Positions 49,601 to 63,210 of a stretch of 64,000 nucleotides of DNA are shown here, piece after piece (positions within the stretch are counted from its first letter, which is position 1; each line of letters begins with the position of its first letter). The DNA is from Mastigias papua. Its lineage: Eukaryota; Cnidaria; Scyphozoa; Rhizostomeae; Mastigiidae. The notes under the pieces are model-generated. The model had not been told where the DNA came from and ran no database searches. It saw nothing but the letters and a program-made list of their open reading frames with translations. Made by a program: the position numbers and the translations under genes. The stretch is taken from the NCBI GenBank assembly GCA_964019165.1, contig OZ025274.1:16281358-16345357 (forward strand), written 5' to 3'.

Positions 49601-52600
49601 TGCAATCAAAATGAATGACTTTCAATATTGGTCATTTCTCGGCAAACTACGAAGGTTATAGCCTTACTTATTGGCCAAACATAGCTCATTTTTATCACTT
49701 GTCAATGTGCAATCAAAATGAATGAATGTCAATTTTGGTGATTTTTCGGCAAAATACCAAGGTTATAGCCTTACTGTTTGGCCAAAAATGGCTCATTTTC
49801 ATCACTTTTCAATGTGCAATCAAAATGAATGAATTTCAATTTTGGTCATTTCTCGGCAAAATACGAAGGTTATAGCCTTACGTTTTGACCAAAAATGGCT
49901 CAATTTTATCACCTTTTAATGTGGAATCAAAATGAATGAATTTCAATTTTGGTCATTTTTCGGCAAAATACGAAGGTTATAGCCTTACTTTTTGGCCAAA
50001 AATGGCTCATTTTCGTCACTTTCCAATGTACAATCAAAATGAATGAATTTCAATTTTGGTGATTTTTCGGCAAAATACCAAGGTTATAGCCTTAGGTTTT
50101 GGCCAAAAATGGCTCATGTTCATCACTTTTCAATGTGCAATCAAAATGAATGAATTTCAATTTTGGTGATTTTTCGGCAAATTACCAAGGTTATAGCCTT
50201 ACTCTTTGGCCAAAAATGGCTCATTTTCATCACCTGTCAATGCGGAATCAAATTGAATGAATGTCAAGGTTGGTCAGCTGTCGGCAAAATACCAAGGTTA
50301 TAGCCTTACTTTTTGGCCAAAAATGGCTCATTGTCATCAAATTTCAATGTGAAATCAAAATGAATGAATTTCAATTTTGGTCATTGTTCGGCAAAATTCC
50401 AAGGTTATAGCCTTACCTTCTGGCCAACAATGGCTCATTTTCATCACTTTTCAATGTGCAATCAAAATGAATGAATTTCAATTTTGGTGATATTTCGGCA
50501 AAATACCAAGGTTATAGCCTTACTGTTTGGCCAACAATGGCTCATATTCATCACTTTTCAATATGCAATCAAAATGAATGAATTTCAATTTTGGTCATGT
50601 TTCGGCAAAATACCAAGGTTATAGCCTAACGTTTTGGCCAAAAATGGCTCATTGTCCTCACTTTTCAATGCGCAATAAACTTGAATGAATTTCAATTTTG
50701 GTCATTGTTCGGCAAAATACGAAGGGTATAGCCTTAATTTTTGGCCAAAAATGGCTCATTTTCATCACTGTTAAATGTGCAATCAAAATGAATGAATGTC
50801 AATTTTGGTCATATTTCGGCAAAATACCTACGTTATAGACTTAGGTTTTGGCCAAACATGGCTCAGTTTCATCATGTTTCAATGTGCAATCAAAATGAAT
50901 GAATTTCAATTTTGGTTATTTCTCGGCAAAATACCAAGGTAATAGCCTTACTTTTTGGCCACAAATGGCTCATTTTCATTACTTTTAAATGTGCAATCAA
51001 AATGAATGAATTTCAAGTTTGGTGATTCTTCGGGAAAATACCAAGGTTATAACCTTACTTTGTACCCAAAAATGGCTCATTTTCATCACTTTTAAATGTG
51101 CAATCAAAATGAATGAATTTCAATTTTGGTCATGTATCGGCAAAATACCAAGGTTATAGCCTTACTTTTTGGCCAAAAATGGTTCATATTCATCACTTGT
51201 CAATGTGCAATCAAAATGAATGAATTTCAATTTTGATCATGTTTCGGCAAAATACTAAGGTTATTGCCTTACCTTCTGGCCAACAATGGTTCATTGTCAT
51301 CTCGTGTCAATGCGCAATCAAATTGAATGAGTTTCAATTTTGGTCATGTTCCGGCAAAATACGACGGTTATAGCCTAACGTTTTGGCAAAAAATGGCTCA
51401 TTGTCCTCACTTGTCAATGTGCAATCAAAATGAATGAATTTCACTTTTGGTGATATTTCGGCAAAATACCAAGGCTATAGCCTTACTTTTTGGCCAAAAA
51501 TGGCTCATTGTCATCACGTGTCAATGCGCAATCAAATTGAATGAGTTTCAATTTTGGTCATGTTCCGGCAAAATACGAAGGTTATAGCCTAACGCTTTGG
51601 CCAAAAATGGCTCATTGTCCTCACTTTTCAATGCGCAATAAAATTGAATGAATTTCAATTGTGGTCATTTTTCGGCTAAATACGAAGGGTATAGCCTTAC
51701 TTTTTGGCCACAAATGGCTCATTTTCATCACTTGTAAATGTGCAATCAAAATGAATGAATGTCAATTTTGGTCATGTTTCGGCAAAATACCTAGGTTATA
51801 GACTTAGGTTTTGGCCAACAATGGCTCAGTTTCATCATGTTTCAATGTGCAATCAAAATGAATGAATTTCAACTTTGGTTATTTCTCGGCAAAATACCAA
51901 GGTAATAGCCTTAGGTTTTGGCCATAAATGGCTCATTTTCATCACTTGTCAATGTGCAATCAAAATGAATGAATTTCAAGTTTGGTGATTCTTCGGCAAA
52001 ATACCAAGGTTATAACCTTACTTTGTACCCAAAAATGGCTCATTTTCATCACTTTTAAATGTGCAATCAAAATGAATCAATTTCAATTTTGGTCATGTAT
52101 CGGCAAAATACCAAGGTTATAGCCTTACTTTTTGGCCAAACATAGCTCATTTTCGTCACTTGTCAATGTGCAATCAAAATGAATGAAATTCAAGTTTGGT
52201 GATTCTTCGGCAAAATACCAAGGTTATAACCTTACTTTGTACCCAAAAATGGCTCATTTTCATCACTTTTAAATGTGCAATCAAAATGAATGAATTTCAA
52301 CTTTGGTAATATTTCGGCAAAATACTAAGGTTATTGCCTTACTTTCTGGCCAAAAATGGCTCATTTTCATCACTTTTCAATGCGCAATCAAAATGAATGA
52401 ATTTCAATTTTGGTCATTTCTCGGCAAATTACCAAGGTTATAGCCTTACCTTCTGGCCAACAATGGCTCATGTTCATCACTTGTCAATGTGCAATCAAAA
52501 TGAATGAATTTCAATTTCGGTCACTTTTCGGCAAAATACCAAGGTTATAGCCTTACTTTTTGGCCAAAAATGGCTCATTGTCATCACGTGTCAATGCGCA

Positions 52601-53000
52601 ATCAAATTGAATGAGTTTCAATTTTGGTCATGTTCCGGCAAAATACGAAGGTTATAGCCTAACGTTTTGGCCAAAAATGGCTCATTGTCCTCACTTTTCA
52701 ATGCGCAATAAAATTGAATGAATTTCAATTTTGGTCATTTTTCGGCAAAATACGAAGGGTATAGCCTTACGTTTTGGCCAACAATGGCTCATTTTCATCA
52801 CTTGTCAATGTGCAATCAAAATGAATGAATTTCAATTTTGGTGATTTTTCGGCAAAATACCAAGGTTATAGCCTTACTCTTTGGCCAAAAATGGCTCATT
52901 TTCATCACCTGTCAATGCGCAATCAAATTAAATGAATGTCAAGGTTGGTCAGCTTTCGGCAAAATACCAAGGTTATAGCCTTACTTTGTGGAAAAAATTG
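46700..53000 (+). repeat. satellite stretch with scattered partial duplications
   Basis: Frame 46740 recurs at 48665 (offset 1,925, 18 monomers). The AAGGTTGGTCAGCTGTCGG monomer recurs near 48020, 49305 and 50265, with a TTTCGG form near 52942. A TTATAACCTTACTTTGTACCC monomer recurs near 51050, 52013 and 52226 (a TTTTTACCC form near 46450). No single block stays in register for long, so this part is a mosaic of older exchanges. Confidence 0.65.
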
Positions 53001-54599
53001 GCTGATTTTCATCAAATATCAATGTGAAATCAAAATGAATGAATTTGAAGGTTGGTCATTGTTCGGCAAAATACGAAGGTTATAGCCTTACGTTTTGGCC
53101 AAAAATGGCTCATTTTCATCACTTTTCTATGTGCAATCAAAATGAATGAATTTCAAATTTGGTGATTTTTTGGCAAAAGTCCAAGGTTATAGCCTTACTT
53201 TTTGGCCAAAAATGGCTCATTTTCACCACTTTTCAATGCGCAATCAAATTGAATGAATTTCAATTTTGGTCATGTTTCGGCAATATACCAAGGTTATAGC
53301 CTTACTTTTTGGCCAAAAGTGGCTCATTTTCATCACTTTTCAATGTGCAATCAAAATGAATGAATTTCAAATTTGGTGATTTTTTGGCAAAAGTCCAAGG
53401 TTATAGCTTTACTTTTTGGCCAAAAATGGCTCATTTTCATCACTTGTCAATGTGCAATCAAAATGAATGAATTTCAATTTTGATCATGTTTCGGCAAAAT
53501 ACTAAGGTTATAGCCTTACTTATTGGCCAAAAATGGCTAATGTTGATCACGTGTCAATGCGGAATCAAATTGAATGAGTTTCAATTTTGGTCAGTCTTCG
53601 GCAAAATACTTAGGTTACTGCCTTACTTCTTGGCCAAACATGGCTCATTTTCATCACTTTTAAATGTGCAATCAAAATGACTGAATGTCAATTTTGGTCA
53701 TGTTTCGGCAAAAAAAATGGTTATAGCCTTACTTTTTGGCCAAAAATGGCTCATTGTCATCACTTGTCAATGCGCAATCAAATTGAATGAGTTTCAAATT
53801 TGGTCATGTTCCGGCAAAATACGAAGGTTATAGCCTTACGTTTTGGCCAAAAATGGCTCATTTTCATCACTTTTCAATGCGCAATCAAATTGAATGAATT
53901 TCGATTGTGGTCATGTTTCGGCAATATACAAAGGTTATAGCCTTACTTTTTGGCCAAAAATGGCTCATTTTCACCACTTTTCAATGCGCAATCAAATTGA
54001 ATGAATTTCAATTTTGGTCATGTTTCGGCAATATACCAAGGTTATAGCCTTACTTTCTGGCCAAAAGTGGCTCATTTTCATCACTTATCAATGTGCAATC
54101 AAAATGAATGAATTTCAATTGTGGTCATTTCTCGGCAAAATACCAAGGTTATAGTCTTACTGTTTGACCAAAAATGGCTCATTTTCATCACTTTTCAATG
54201 TGCAATCAAAATGAATGAGTTTCAATTTTGGTGATTTTTCGGCAAAATACCAAGGTTACAGCCTTACTTTTTGGCCAAAAATGGCTCATTGTCATCAAGG
54301 TTCAAAGCGCAATCAAATTGAATGAGTTTCAAGTTTGGTAATGTTCCGGCAAGATACGAAGGTTATAGCCTTACTTTTAGGCAAAAAATGGCTTATTTCC
54401 ATCACTTGTCAATGCGCAATCAAATTGAATGACTTTCAATTTTGGTCACTTTTCGGCAAAATACCAAGGTTATAGCCTTACTTAGTGGCCAAAAATGGCT
54501 AATTTTCATCACATGTCAATGTGCAATCAAAATGAATGAATTTCAATCTTGGTCATTTCTCGGTAAAATACCAAAGTTATAGCCTTACTTTTTGGCCAA

Positions 54600-57500
54600 A
54601 AATGGCTCATTTTCTTCACTTTTCAATGTGCAATCAAAATGAATGAATTTCAATTTTGGTCATTTCTCGGCAAAATACCAAGGTTATAGCCTTACTGTTT
54701 GACAAAAAATGGCTCATTTTCATCACTTTTCAATGTGCAATCAAAATGAATGAATTTCAATTTTGGTCATGTATCGGCAAAATACCAAGGTTATACCCTT
54801 ACATTTTGGCCAAAAATGGCTCATTTTCGTCACTTTCCAATGTGCAATCAAAATGAATGAATTTTAATTTCGGTCACTTTTCGGCAAAATACGAAAGTTA
54901 TAGCCTTACTTTTTGGCCAAAAATGGCTCATTTTCATCACTTTTCAATGTGAGATCAAAATGAATGAATTTCAATTTTGGTGATGTTTCTGCGAAATACC
55001 AAGGTTATAGCCTTACTGTTTGGCCAAAATTGGCTCATTGTCATCACGTGTCAATGCGCAATCAAATTGAATGAGTTTCAATTTTGGTCAGTCTTCGGCA
55101 CAATACTTAGGTTATTGCCTTACTTCTTGGCCAAAAATGGCTCATTTTCATCACTTTTAAATGTGCACTCAAAATGAATGAACTTCAATTTTGGTCATGT
55201 TTCGGCAAAAAAACAAGGTTATAGCCTTACTTTTTGGCCAAAAATGGCTCAGTTTCATCACTTGTCAATGCCCAATCAAATTGAATGAGTTTCAAATTTG
55301 GTCATGTTCCGGCAAAATACGAAGGTTATAGCCTTACTTTTTGGCCAAAAATGGCTCATTTTCATCACTTTTCAATGTGAGATCAAAATGAATGAATTTC
55401 AATTTTGGTGATGTTTCTGCGAAATACCAAAGTTATAGCCTTACGTTTTGGCCAAAATTGGCTCATTGTCATCACGTGTCAATGCGCAATCAAATTGAAT
55501 GAGTTTCAATTTTGGTCAGTCTTAGGCAAAATACTTAGGTTATTGCCTTACTTCTTGGCCAAAAATGGCTCGTTTTCATCACTTTTAAATGTGCACTCAA
55601 AATGAATGAACTTCAATTTTGGTCATGTATCGGCAAAAAAACAAGCTTATAGCCTTACTTTTTGGCCAAAAATGGCTCAGTTTCATCACTTGTCAATGCG
55701 CAATCAAATTGAATGAGTTTCAAATTTGGTCATGTTCCGGCAAAATACGAAGGTTATAGCCTTACTTTTTGGCCAAAAATGGCTCATTTTCAACACTTTT
55801 CAATGTGCAATCAAAATGAATGAATTTCAATTTTGGTCATGTTTCGGCAATATACCAAGGTTATAGCCTTACTGTTTGGCCAAAAATGGCTCATTTTCAT
55901 CACTTTTCAATGTGCAATCAAAATGAATGAATTTCAATTTTGGTCAATTGTCTGCAAAATACCAAGATTATAGCCTTACTTTTTGGCCAAAATTGGCTCA
56001 TTGTCATCACGTGTCAATGCGCAATCAAATTGAATGAGTTTCAATGTTGGTCAGTCTTCGGCAAAATACAAAGGTTATAGCCTTACTTTTTGGCCAAAAA
56101 TGGCTCATTTTCGTCACTTTCCAATGTGCAATCAAAATGAGTGAATTTCAATTTTGGTCATGTTTCGGCAAAATACTAAGGTTATAGCCTTACTTTTTGG
56201 CCAAAAATGGCTCATATTCATCACTTTTCAATGCGCAATCAAAATGAATGAATTTCAATTTTGGTCATTTCTCGGCAAAATACTTAGGTTATTGCCTTAC
56301 TTCTTGGCCAAAAATGGCTCATCTTCATCACTTTTAAATGTGCAATCAAAATGAATGAATTTCAATTTTGGTCATGTTTCGGCAAAATACGAAGGTTATA
56401 GCCTTACTGTTTGGCCAAAAATGGCTCATATTCATCACTTTTCAATGCGCAATCAAAATGAATGAATTTCAATTTTGGTCATTTCTCGGCAAAATACTTA
56501 GGTTATTGCCTTACTTCTTGGCCAAAAATGGCTCATCTTCATCACTTTTAAATGTGCAATCAAAATGAATGAATTTCAATTTTGGTCATGTTTCGGCAAA
56601 ATACGAAGGTTATAGCCTTACTGTTTGGCCAAAAATGGCTTATTTTCATCACTTTTCAATGCGCAATCAAATTGAATGAATTTCAATTTTGGTCATGGTT
56701 CGGCAATATACCGAGGTTATAGCCTTACTTATTGGCCAAAAATGGCTAATTTTGATCACTTGTGAATGTGCAATCAAAATGAATGAATTTCAATTTTGGT
56801 CATTTCTCGGCAATATACCAATGTTATAGCCTTACTGTTTGGCCAAAAATGGCTCATTTTCATCACTTTTCAATGTGCAATCAAAATGAATGAATGTCAA
56901 TTTTGGTCATTTTGTGGCAAAATACCAAGGTTATAGCCTTACTCTTTGACCAAAAATGGCTCAGTTTCAACACTTTTCAATGTGCAATCAAAATGAATGA
57001 ATTTCAATTTTGGTCAGTTTTCGGCAAAATACGAAGGTTATAGCCTTACTTTTTGGCCAAAAATGGCTTATTTTCATCACTTTTCAATGCGCAATCAAAT
57101 TGAATGAATTTCAATTTTGGTCATTTGTCGGAAAATACGAGGGGTATAGCCTTAGGTTTTGGCCAAAAATGGCTCATTTTCATCACTTTTCAATGTGCAA
57201 TCAAAATGAATGAATTTCAATTTTGGTCATGGTTCGGCAATATACCGAGGTTATAGCCTTACTTTTTGGCCAAAAATGGCTCATTGTCATCACTTTTCAA
57301 TGTGCAATCAAAATGAATGAAGTTCAATGTTGGTCATGTTTCGGCAATATACCAAGGTTATAGCTTTACTGTTTGGCCACAAATGGCTCATTTTCATCAC
57401 TTTTCAATGTGCAATCAAAATGAATGAGTTTCAATTTTGGTCATTTCTCGGCAAAATACCAAGGTTATAGCCTTAGGGTTTGGCCAAAAATTTCTCATTT

Positions 57501-60500
57501 TCATCACTTTTCAATGTGCAATCAAAATGAATGAATTTCAATGTAGGTCATTCTTCGGCAAAATACCAAGGTTATAGCCTTACTTTTTGGCCAAAAATGG
57601 CTCATTGCCATCACTTTTCAATGCGCAATCAAAATGAATGAATTTCAATTTTGGTCATTTCTCGGCAAAATACTTAGGTTATTGCCTTACTTCTTGGCCA
57701 AAAATGGCTCATTTTCATCACTTTTCAATGTGCAATCAAAATGAATGAACTTCAATTTTGGTCATGTATCGGCAAAAAAACAAGCTTATAGCCTTACTTT
57801 TTGGCCAAAAATGGCTCAGTTTCATCACTTGTCAATGCTCAATCAAATTGAATGAGTTTCAAATTTGGTCATGTTCCGGCAAAATACGAAGGTTATAGCC
57901 TTACTTTTTGGCCAAAAATGGCTCATTTTCAACACTTTTCAATGTGCAATCAAAATGAATGAATTTCAATTTTGGTCATGTTTCGGCAATATACCAAGGT
58001 TATAGCCTTACTGTTTGGCCAAAAATGGCTCATTTTCATCACTTTTCAATGTGCAATCAAAATGAATGAATTTCAATTTTGGTCAATTGTCTGCAAAATA
58101 CCAAGATTATAGCGTTACTTTTTGGCCAACATTGGCTCATTGTCATCACGTGTCAATGCGCAATCAAATTGAATGAGTTTCAATGTTGGTCAGTCTTCGG
58201 CAAAATATAAAGGTTATAGCCTTACTTTTTGGCCAAAAATGGCTCATTTTCGTCACTTTCCAATGTGCAATCAAAATGAGTGAATTTCAATTTTGGTCAT
58301 GTTTCGGCAAAATACTAAGGTTATAGCCTTACTTTTTGGCCAAAAATGGCTCATATTCATCACTTTTCAATGCGCAATCAAAATGAATGAATTTCAATTT
58401 TGGTCATTTCTCGGCAAAATACTTAGGTTATTGCCTTACTTCTTGGCCAAAAATGGCTCATCTTCATCACTTTTAAATGTGCAATCAAAATGAATGAATT
58501 TCAATTTTGGTCATGTTTCGGCAAAATACGAAGGTTATAGCCTTACTGTTTGGCCAAAAATGGCTTATTTTCATCACTTTTCAATGTGCAATCAAAATGA
58601 ATGAATTTCAATTTTGGTCATGGTTCGGCAATATACCGAGGTTATAGCCTTACTTTTTGGCCAAAAATGGCTCAGTTTCATCACCTGTGAATGAGCAATC
58701 AAAATGAATGAATTTCAATCTTGGTCACTTTTCGGCAAAATACCAAGGTTATAGCCTTACTTATTGGCCAAAAATGGCTAATTTTGATCACTTGTGAATG
58801 TGCAATCAAAATGAATGAATTTCAATTTTGGTCATTTCTCGGCAATATACCAAGGTTATAGCCTTACTGTTTGGCCAAAAATGGCTCATTTTCATCACTT
58901 TTCAATGTGCAATCAAAATGAATGAATGTCAATTTTGGTCATTTTTTGGCAAAATGCCAAGGTTATAGCCTTACTCTTTGACCAACAATGGCTCAATTTC
59001 ATCACTTTTCAATGTGCAATCAAAATGAATGAATTTCAAGTGTGGTCATGTATCGGCAAACTACGAAGGTTATACCCTTACTTTTTGGCCAAAAATGGCT
59101 CATTTTCGTCACTTTCCAATGTGCAATCAAAATGAATGAATTTCAATTTTGGTCATGTTTCGGCAAAATACCAAGGTTATAGCCTTACTTTTTGGCCAAA
59201 AATGGCTCATTTTCATCACTTTTCAATGTGCAATCAAAATGAATGAGTTTCAATTTTGGTCATTTCTCGGCAAAATACCAAGGTTATAGCCTTAGGGTTT
59301 GGCCAAAAATTTCTCATTTTCATCACTTTTCAATGTGCAATCAAAATGAATGAATTTCAATGTAGGTCATTCTTCGGCAAAATACCAAGGTTATAGCCTT
59401 ACTTTTTGGCCAAAAATGGCTCATTGCCATCACTTTTCAATGCGCAATCAAAATGAATGAATTTCAATTTTGGTCATTTCTCGGCAAAATACTTAGGTTA
59501 TTGCCTTACTTCTTGGCCAAAAATGGCTCATTTTCATCACTTTTCAATGTGCAATCAAAATGAATGAATTAGAATGTAGGTCATTCTTCGGCAAAATACC
59601 AAGGTTATAGCCTTACTTTTTGGCCAAAAATGGCTCATTGCCATCACTTTTCAATGCGCAATCAAAATGAATGAATTTCAATTTTGGTCATTTCTCGGCA
59701 AAATACTTAGGTTATTGCCTTACTTCTTGGCCAAAAATGGCTCATTTTCATCACTTTTCAATGTGCAATCAAAATGAATGAATTTCAAGTTTGGTCATGT
59801 TTCGGCAAAATACCAAGGTTATAGCCTTACTTTTTGGCCAAAAATGGCTTATTGTCATCACTTTTCAATGTGCAATCAAAATGAATGAATTTCAATTTTG
59901 GTCATTTCTCGGCAAAATACCAAGGTTATAGCCTTAGGTTTCGGCCAAAAATGGCTCATTTTCATCACTTTTCAATGTGCAATCAAAATGAATGAATTTC
60001 AATTTTGGTCATTTCTCGGCAAAATACCAAGGTTATAGCCTTACTGTTTGACAAAAAATGGCTCATTTTCATCACTTTTCAATGTGCAATCAAAATGAAT
60101 GAATTTCAATTTTGGTCATGTATCGGCAAAATACGAAGGTTATACCCTTACTTTTTGGCCAAAAATGGCTCATTTTCGTCACTTTCCAATGTGCAATCAA
60201 AATGAATGAATGTCAATGTTGGTCACTTTTCGGCAAAATACGAAAGTTATAGCCTTACTTTTTGGCCAAAAATGGCTCATTTTCATCACTTTTCAATGTG
60301 AGATCAAAATGAATGAATTTCAATTTTGGTGATGTTTCTGCGAAATACCAAGGTTATAGCCTTATTGTTTGGCCAAAATTGGCTCATTGTCATCACGTGT
60401 CAATGCGCAATCAAATTGAATGAGTTTCAATTTTGGTCAGTCTTCGGCACAATACTTAGGTTATTGCCTTACGTCTTGGCCGAAAATGGCTCATTTTCAT

Positions 60501-60640
60501 CACTTTTAAATGTGCACTCAAAATGAATGAACTTCAATTTTGGTCATGTTTCGGGAAAAAAACAAGGTTATAGCCTTACTTTTTGGCCAAAAATGGCTCA
60601 GTTTCATCACTTGTCAATGCGCAATCAAATTGAATGAGTT
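54600..60640 (+). repeat. 5,349-bp-offset (50-monomer) satellite duplication
   Basis: Frames 54656/60005 and 54977/60326 match at offset 5,349 (50 x 107 minus 1). The match covers about 54.6-55.2 kb and 60.0-60.6 kb, including the odd TTTCTGCGAAATACC and CTTCGGCACAATACTT variants. The same segment recurs at 62465-62986 and from 63428. Confidence 0.75.
55610..58560 (+). repeat. 2,139-bp-offset duplication with an inner 214-bp dimer pair
   Basis: The variant GGCAAAAAAACAAGCTTATAG at about 55632 recurs at about 57771 (offset 2,139), and frame 56154 recurs at 58293. Inside the first copy a two-monomer unit (56154-56367) is immediately repeated (56368-56581) almost without change; the second copy has it once. 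Confidence 0.75.
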
Positions 60641-63210
60641 TCAAATTTGGTCATGTTTCGGCAAAATACGAAGGTTATAGCCTTACTTTTTGGCCAAAAA
60701 TGGCTTATTGTCATCACTTTTCAATGTGCAATCAAAATGAATGAATTTCAATTTTGGTCATGTATCGGCAAAATACGAAGGTTATACCCTTACTTTTTGG
60801 CCAAAAATGGCTCATTTTCGTCACTTTCCAATGTGCAATCAAAATGAATGAATTTCAATTTTGGTCAGTTTTCGGCAAAATACGAAGGTTATAGCCTTAC
60901 TTTTTGGCCAAAAATGGCTTATTTTCATCACTTTTCAATGCGCAATCAAATTGAATGAATTTCAATTTTGGTCATTTGTCGGAAAATACGAGGGGTATAG
61001 CCTTAGGTTGTGGCCAAAAATGGCTCATTTTCATCACTTTTCAATGTGCAATCAAAATGAATGAATTTCAATTTTGGTCATGGTTCGGCAATATACCGAG
61101 GTTATAGCCTTACTTTTTGGCCAAAAATGGCTCAGTTTCATCACCTGTGAATGAGCAATCAAAATGAATGAATTTCAATCTTGGTCACTTTTCGGCAAAA
61201 TACCAAGGTTATAGCCTTACTTATTGGCCAAAAATGGCTAATTTTGATCACTTGTGAATGTGCAATCAAAATGAATGAATTTCAATTTTGGTCATTTCTC
61301 GGCAATATACCAAGGTTATAGCCTTACTGTTTGGCCAAAAATGGCTCATTTTCATCACTTTTCAATGTGCAATCAAAATGAATGAATGTCAATTTTGGTC
61401 ATTTTTTGGCAAAATACCAAGGTTATAGCCTTACTCTTTCACCAAAAATGGCTCAATTTCATCACTTTTCAATGTGCAATCAAAATGAATGAATTTCAAT
61501 TGTGGTCATGTATCGGCAAAATACGAAGGTTATACCCTTACTTTTTGGCCAAAAATGGCTCATTTTCGTCACTTTCCAATGTGCAATCAAAATGAATGAA
61601 TTTCAATTTTGGTCATGTTTCGGCAAAATACCAAGGTTATAGCCTTACTTTTTGGCCAAAAATGGCTCATTTTCATCACTTTTCAATGTGCAATCAAAAT
61701 GAATGAGTTTCAATTTTGGTCATTTCTCGGCAAAATACCAAGGTTATAGCCTTAGGGTTTGGCCAAAAATTTCTCATTTTCATCACTTTTCAATGTGCAA
61801 TCAAAATGAATGAATTTCAATGTAGGTCATTCTTCGGCAAAATACCAAGGTTATAGCCTTACTTTTTGGCCAAAAATGGCTCATTGCCATCACTTTTCAA
61901 TGCGCAATCAAAATGAATGAATTTCAATTTTGGTCATTTCTCGGCAAAATACTTAGGTTATTGCCTTACTTCTTGGCCAAAAATGGCTCATTTTCATCAC
62001 TTTTCAATGTGCAATCAAAATGAATGAATTTCAATGTAGGTCATTCTTCGGCAAAATACCAAGGTTATAGCCTTACTTTTTGGCCAAAAATGGCTCATTG
62101 CCATCACTTTTCAATGCGCAATCAAAGTGAATGAATTTCAATTTTGGTCATTTCTCGGCAAAATACTTAGGTTATTGCCTTACTTCTTGGCCAAAAATGG
62201 CTCATTTTCATCACTTTTCAATGTGCAATCAAAATGAATGTATTTCAAGTTTGGTCATGTTTCGGCAAAATACCAAGGTTATAGCCTTACTTTTTGGCCA
62301 AAAATGGCTTATTTTCATCACTTGTCAATGTGCAATCAAAATGAATGAATTTCAATTTTGGTCATTTCTCGGCAAAATACCAAGGTTATAGCCTTAGGTT
62401 TCGGCCAAAAATGGCTCATTTTCATCACTTTTCAATGTGCAATCAAAATGAATGAATTTCAATTTTGGTCATTTCTCGGCAAAATACCAAGGTTATAGCC
62501 TTACTGTTTGACAAAAAATGGCTCATTTTCATCACTTTTCAATGTGCAATCAAAATGAATGAATTTCAATTTTGGTCATGTATCGGCAAAATACCAAGGT
62601 TATACCCTTACTTTTTGGCCAAAAATGGCTCATTTTCGTCACTTTCCAATGTGCAATCAAAATGAATGAATGTCAATGTTGGTCACTTTTCGGCAAAATA
62701 CGAAAGTTATAGCCTTACTTTTTGGCCAAACATGGCTCATTTTCATCACTTTTCAATGTGAGATCAAAATGAATGAATTTCAATTTTGGTGATGTTTCTG
62801 CGAAATACCAAGGTTATAGCCTTACTGTTTGGCCAAAATTGGCTCATTGTCATCACGTGTCAATGCGCAATCAAATTGAATGAGTTTCAATTTTGGTCAG
62901 TCTTCGGCACAATACTTAGGTTATTGCCTTACTTCTTGGCCGAAAATGGCTCATTTTCATCACTTTTAAATGTGCACTCAAAATGAATGAACTTCAATTT
63001 TGGTCATGTTTCGGGAAAAAAACAAGGTTATAGCCTTACTTTTTGGCCAAAAATGGCTCAGTTTCATCACTTGTCAATGCGCAATCAAATTGAATGAGTT
63101 TCAAATTTGGTCATGTTTCGGCAAAATACGAAGGTTATAGCCTTACTTTTTGGCCAAAAATGGCTTATTGTCATCACTTTTCAATGTGCAATCAAAATGA
63201 ATGAATTTCA
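58570..63210 (+). repeat. 2,460-bp (23-monomer) tandem duplication
   Basis: ACCTGTGAATGAGCAATC at 58683 recurs at 61143. Frames 58926/61386, 60005/62465 and 60326/62786 match at offset 2,460 (23 x 107 minus 1). Differences are few (for example 59570 TTAGAATG against 62030 TTTCAATG). In-register matching ends near 63210. Confidence 0.85.
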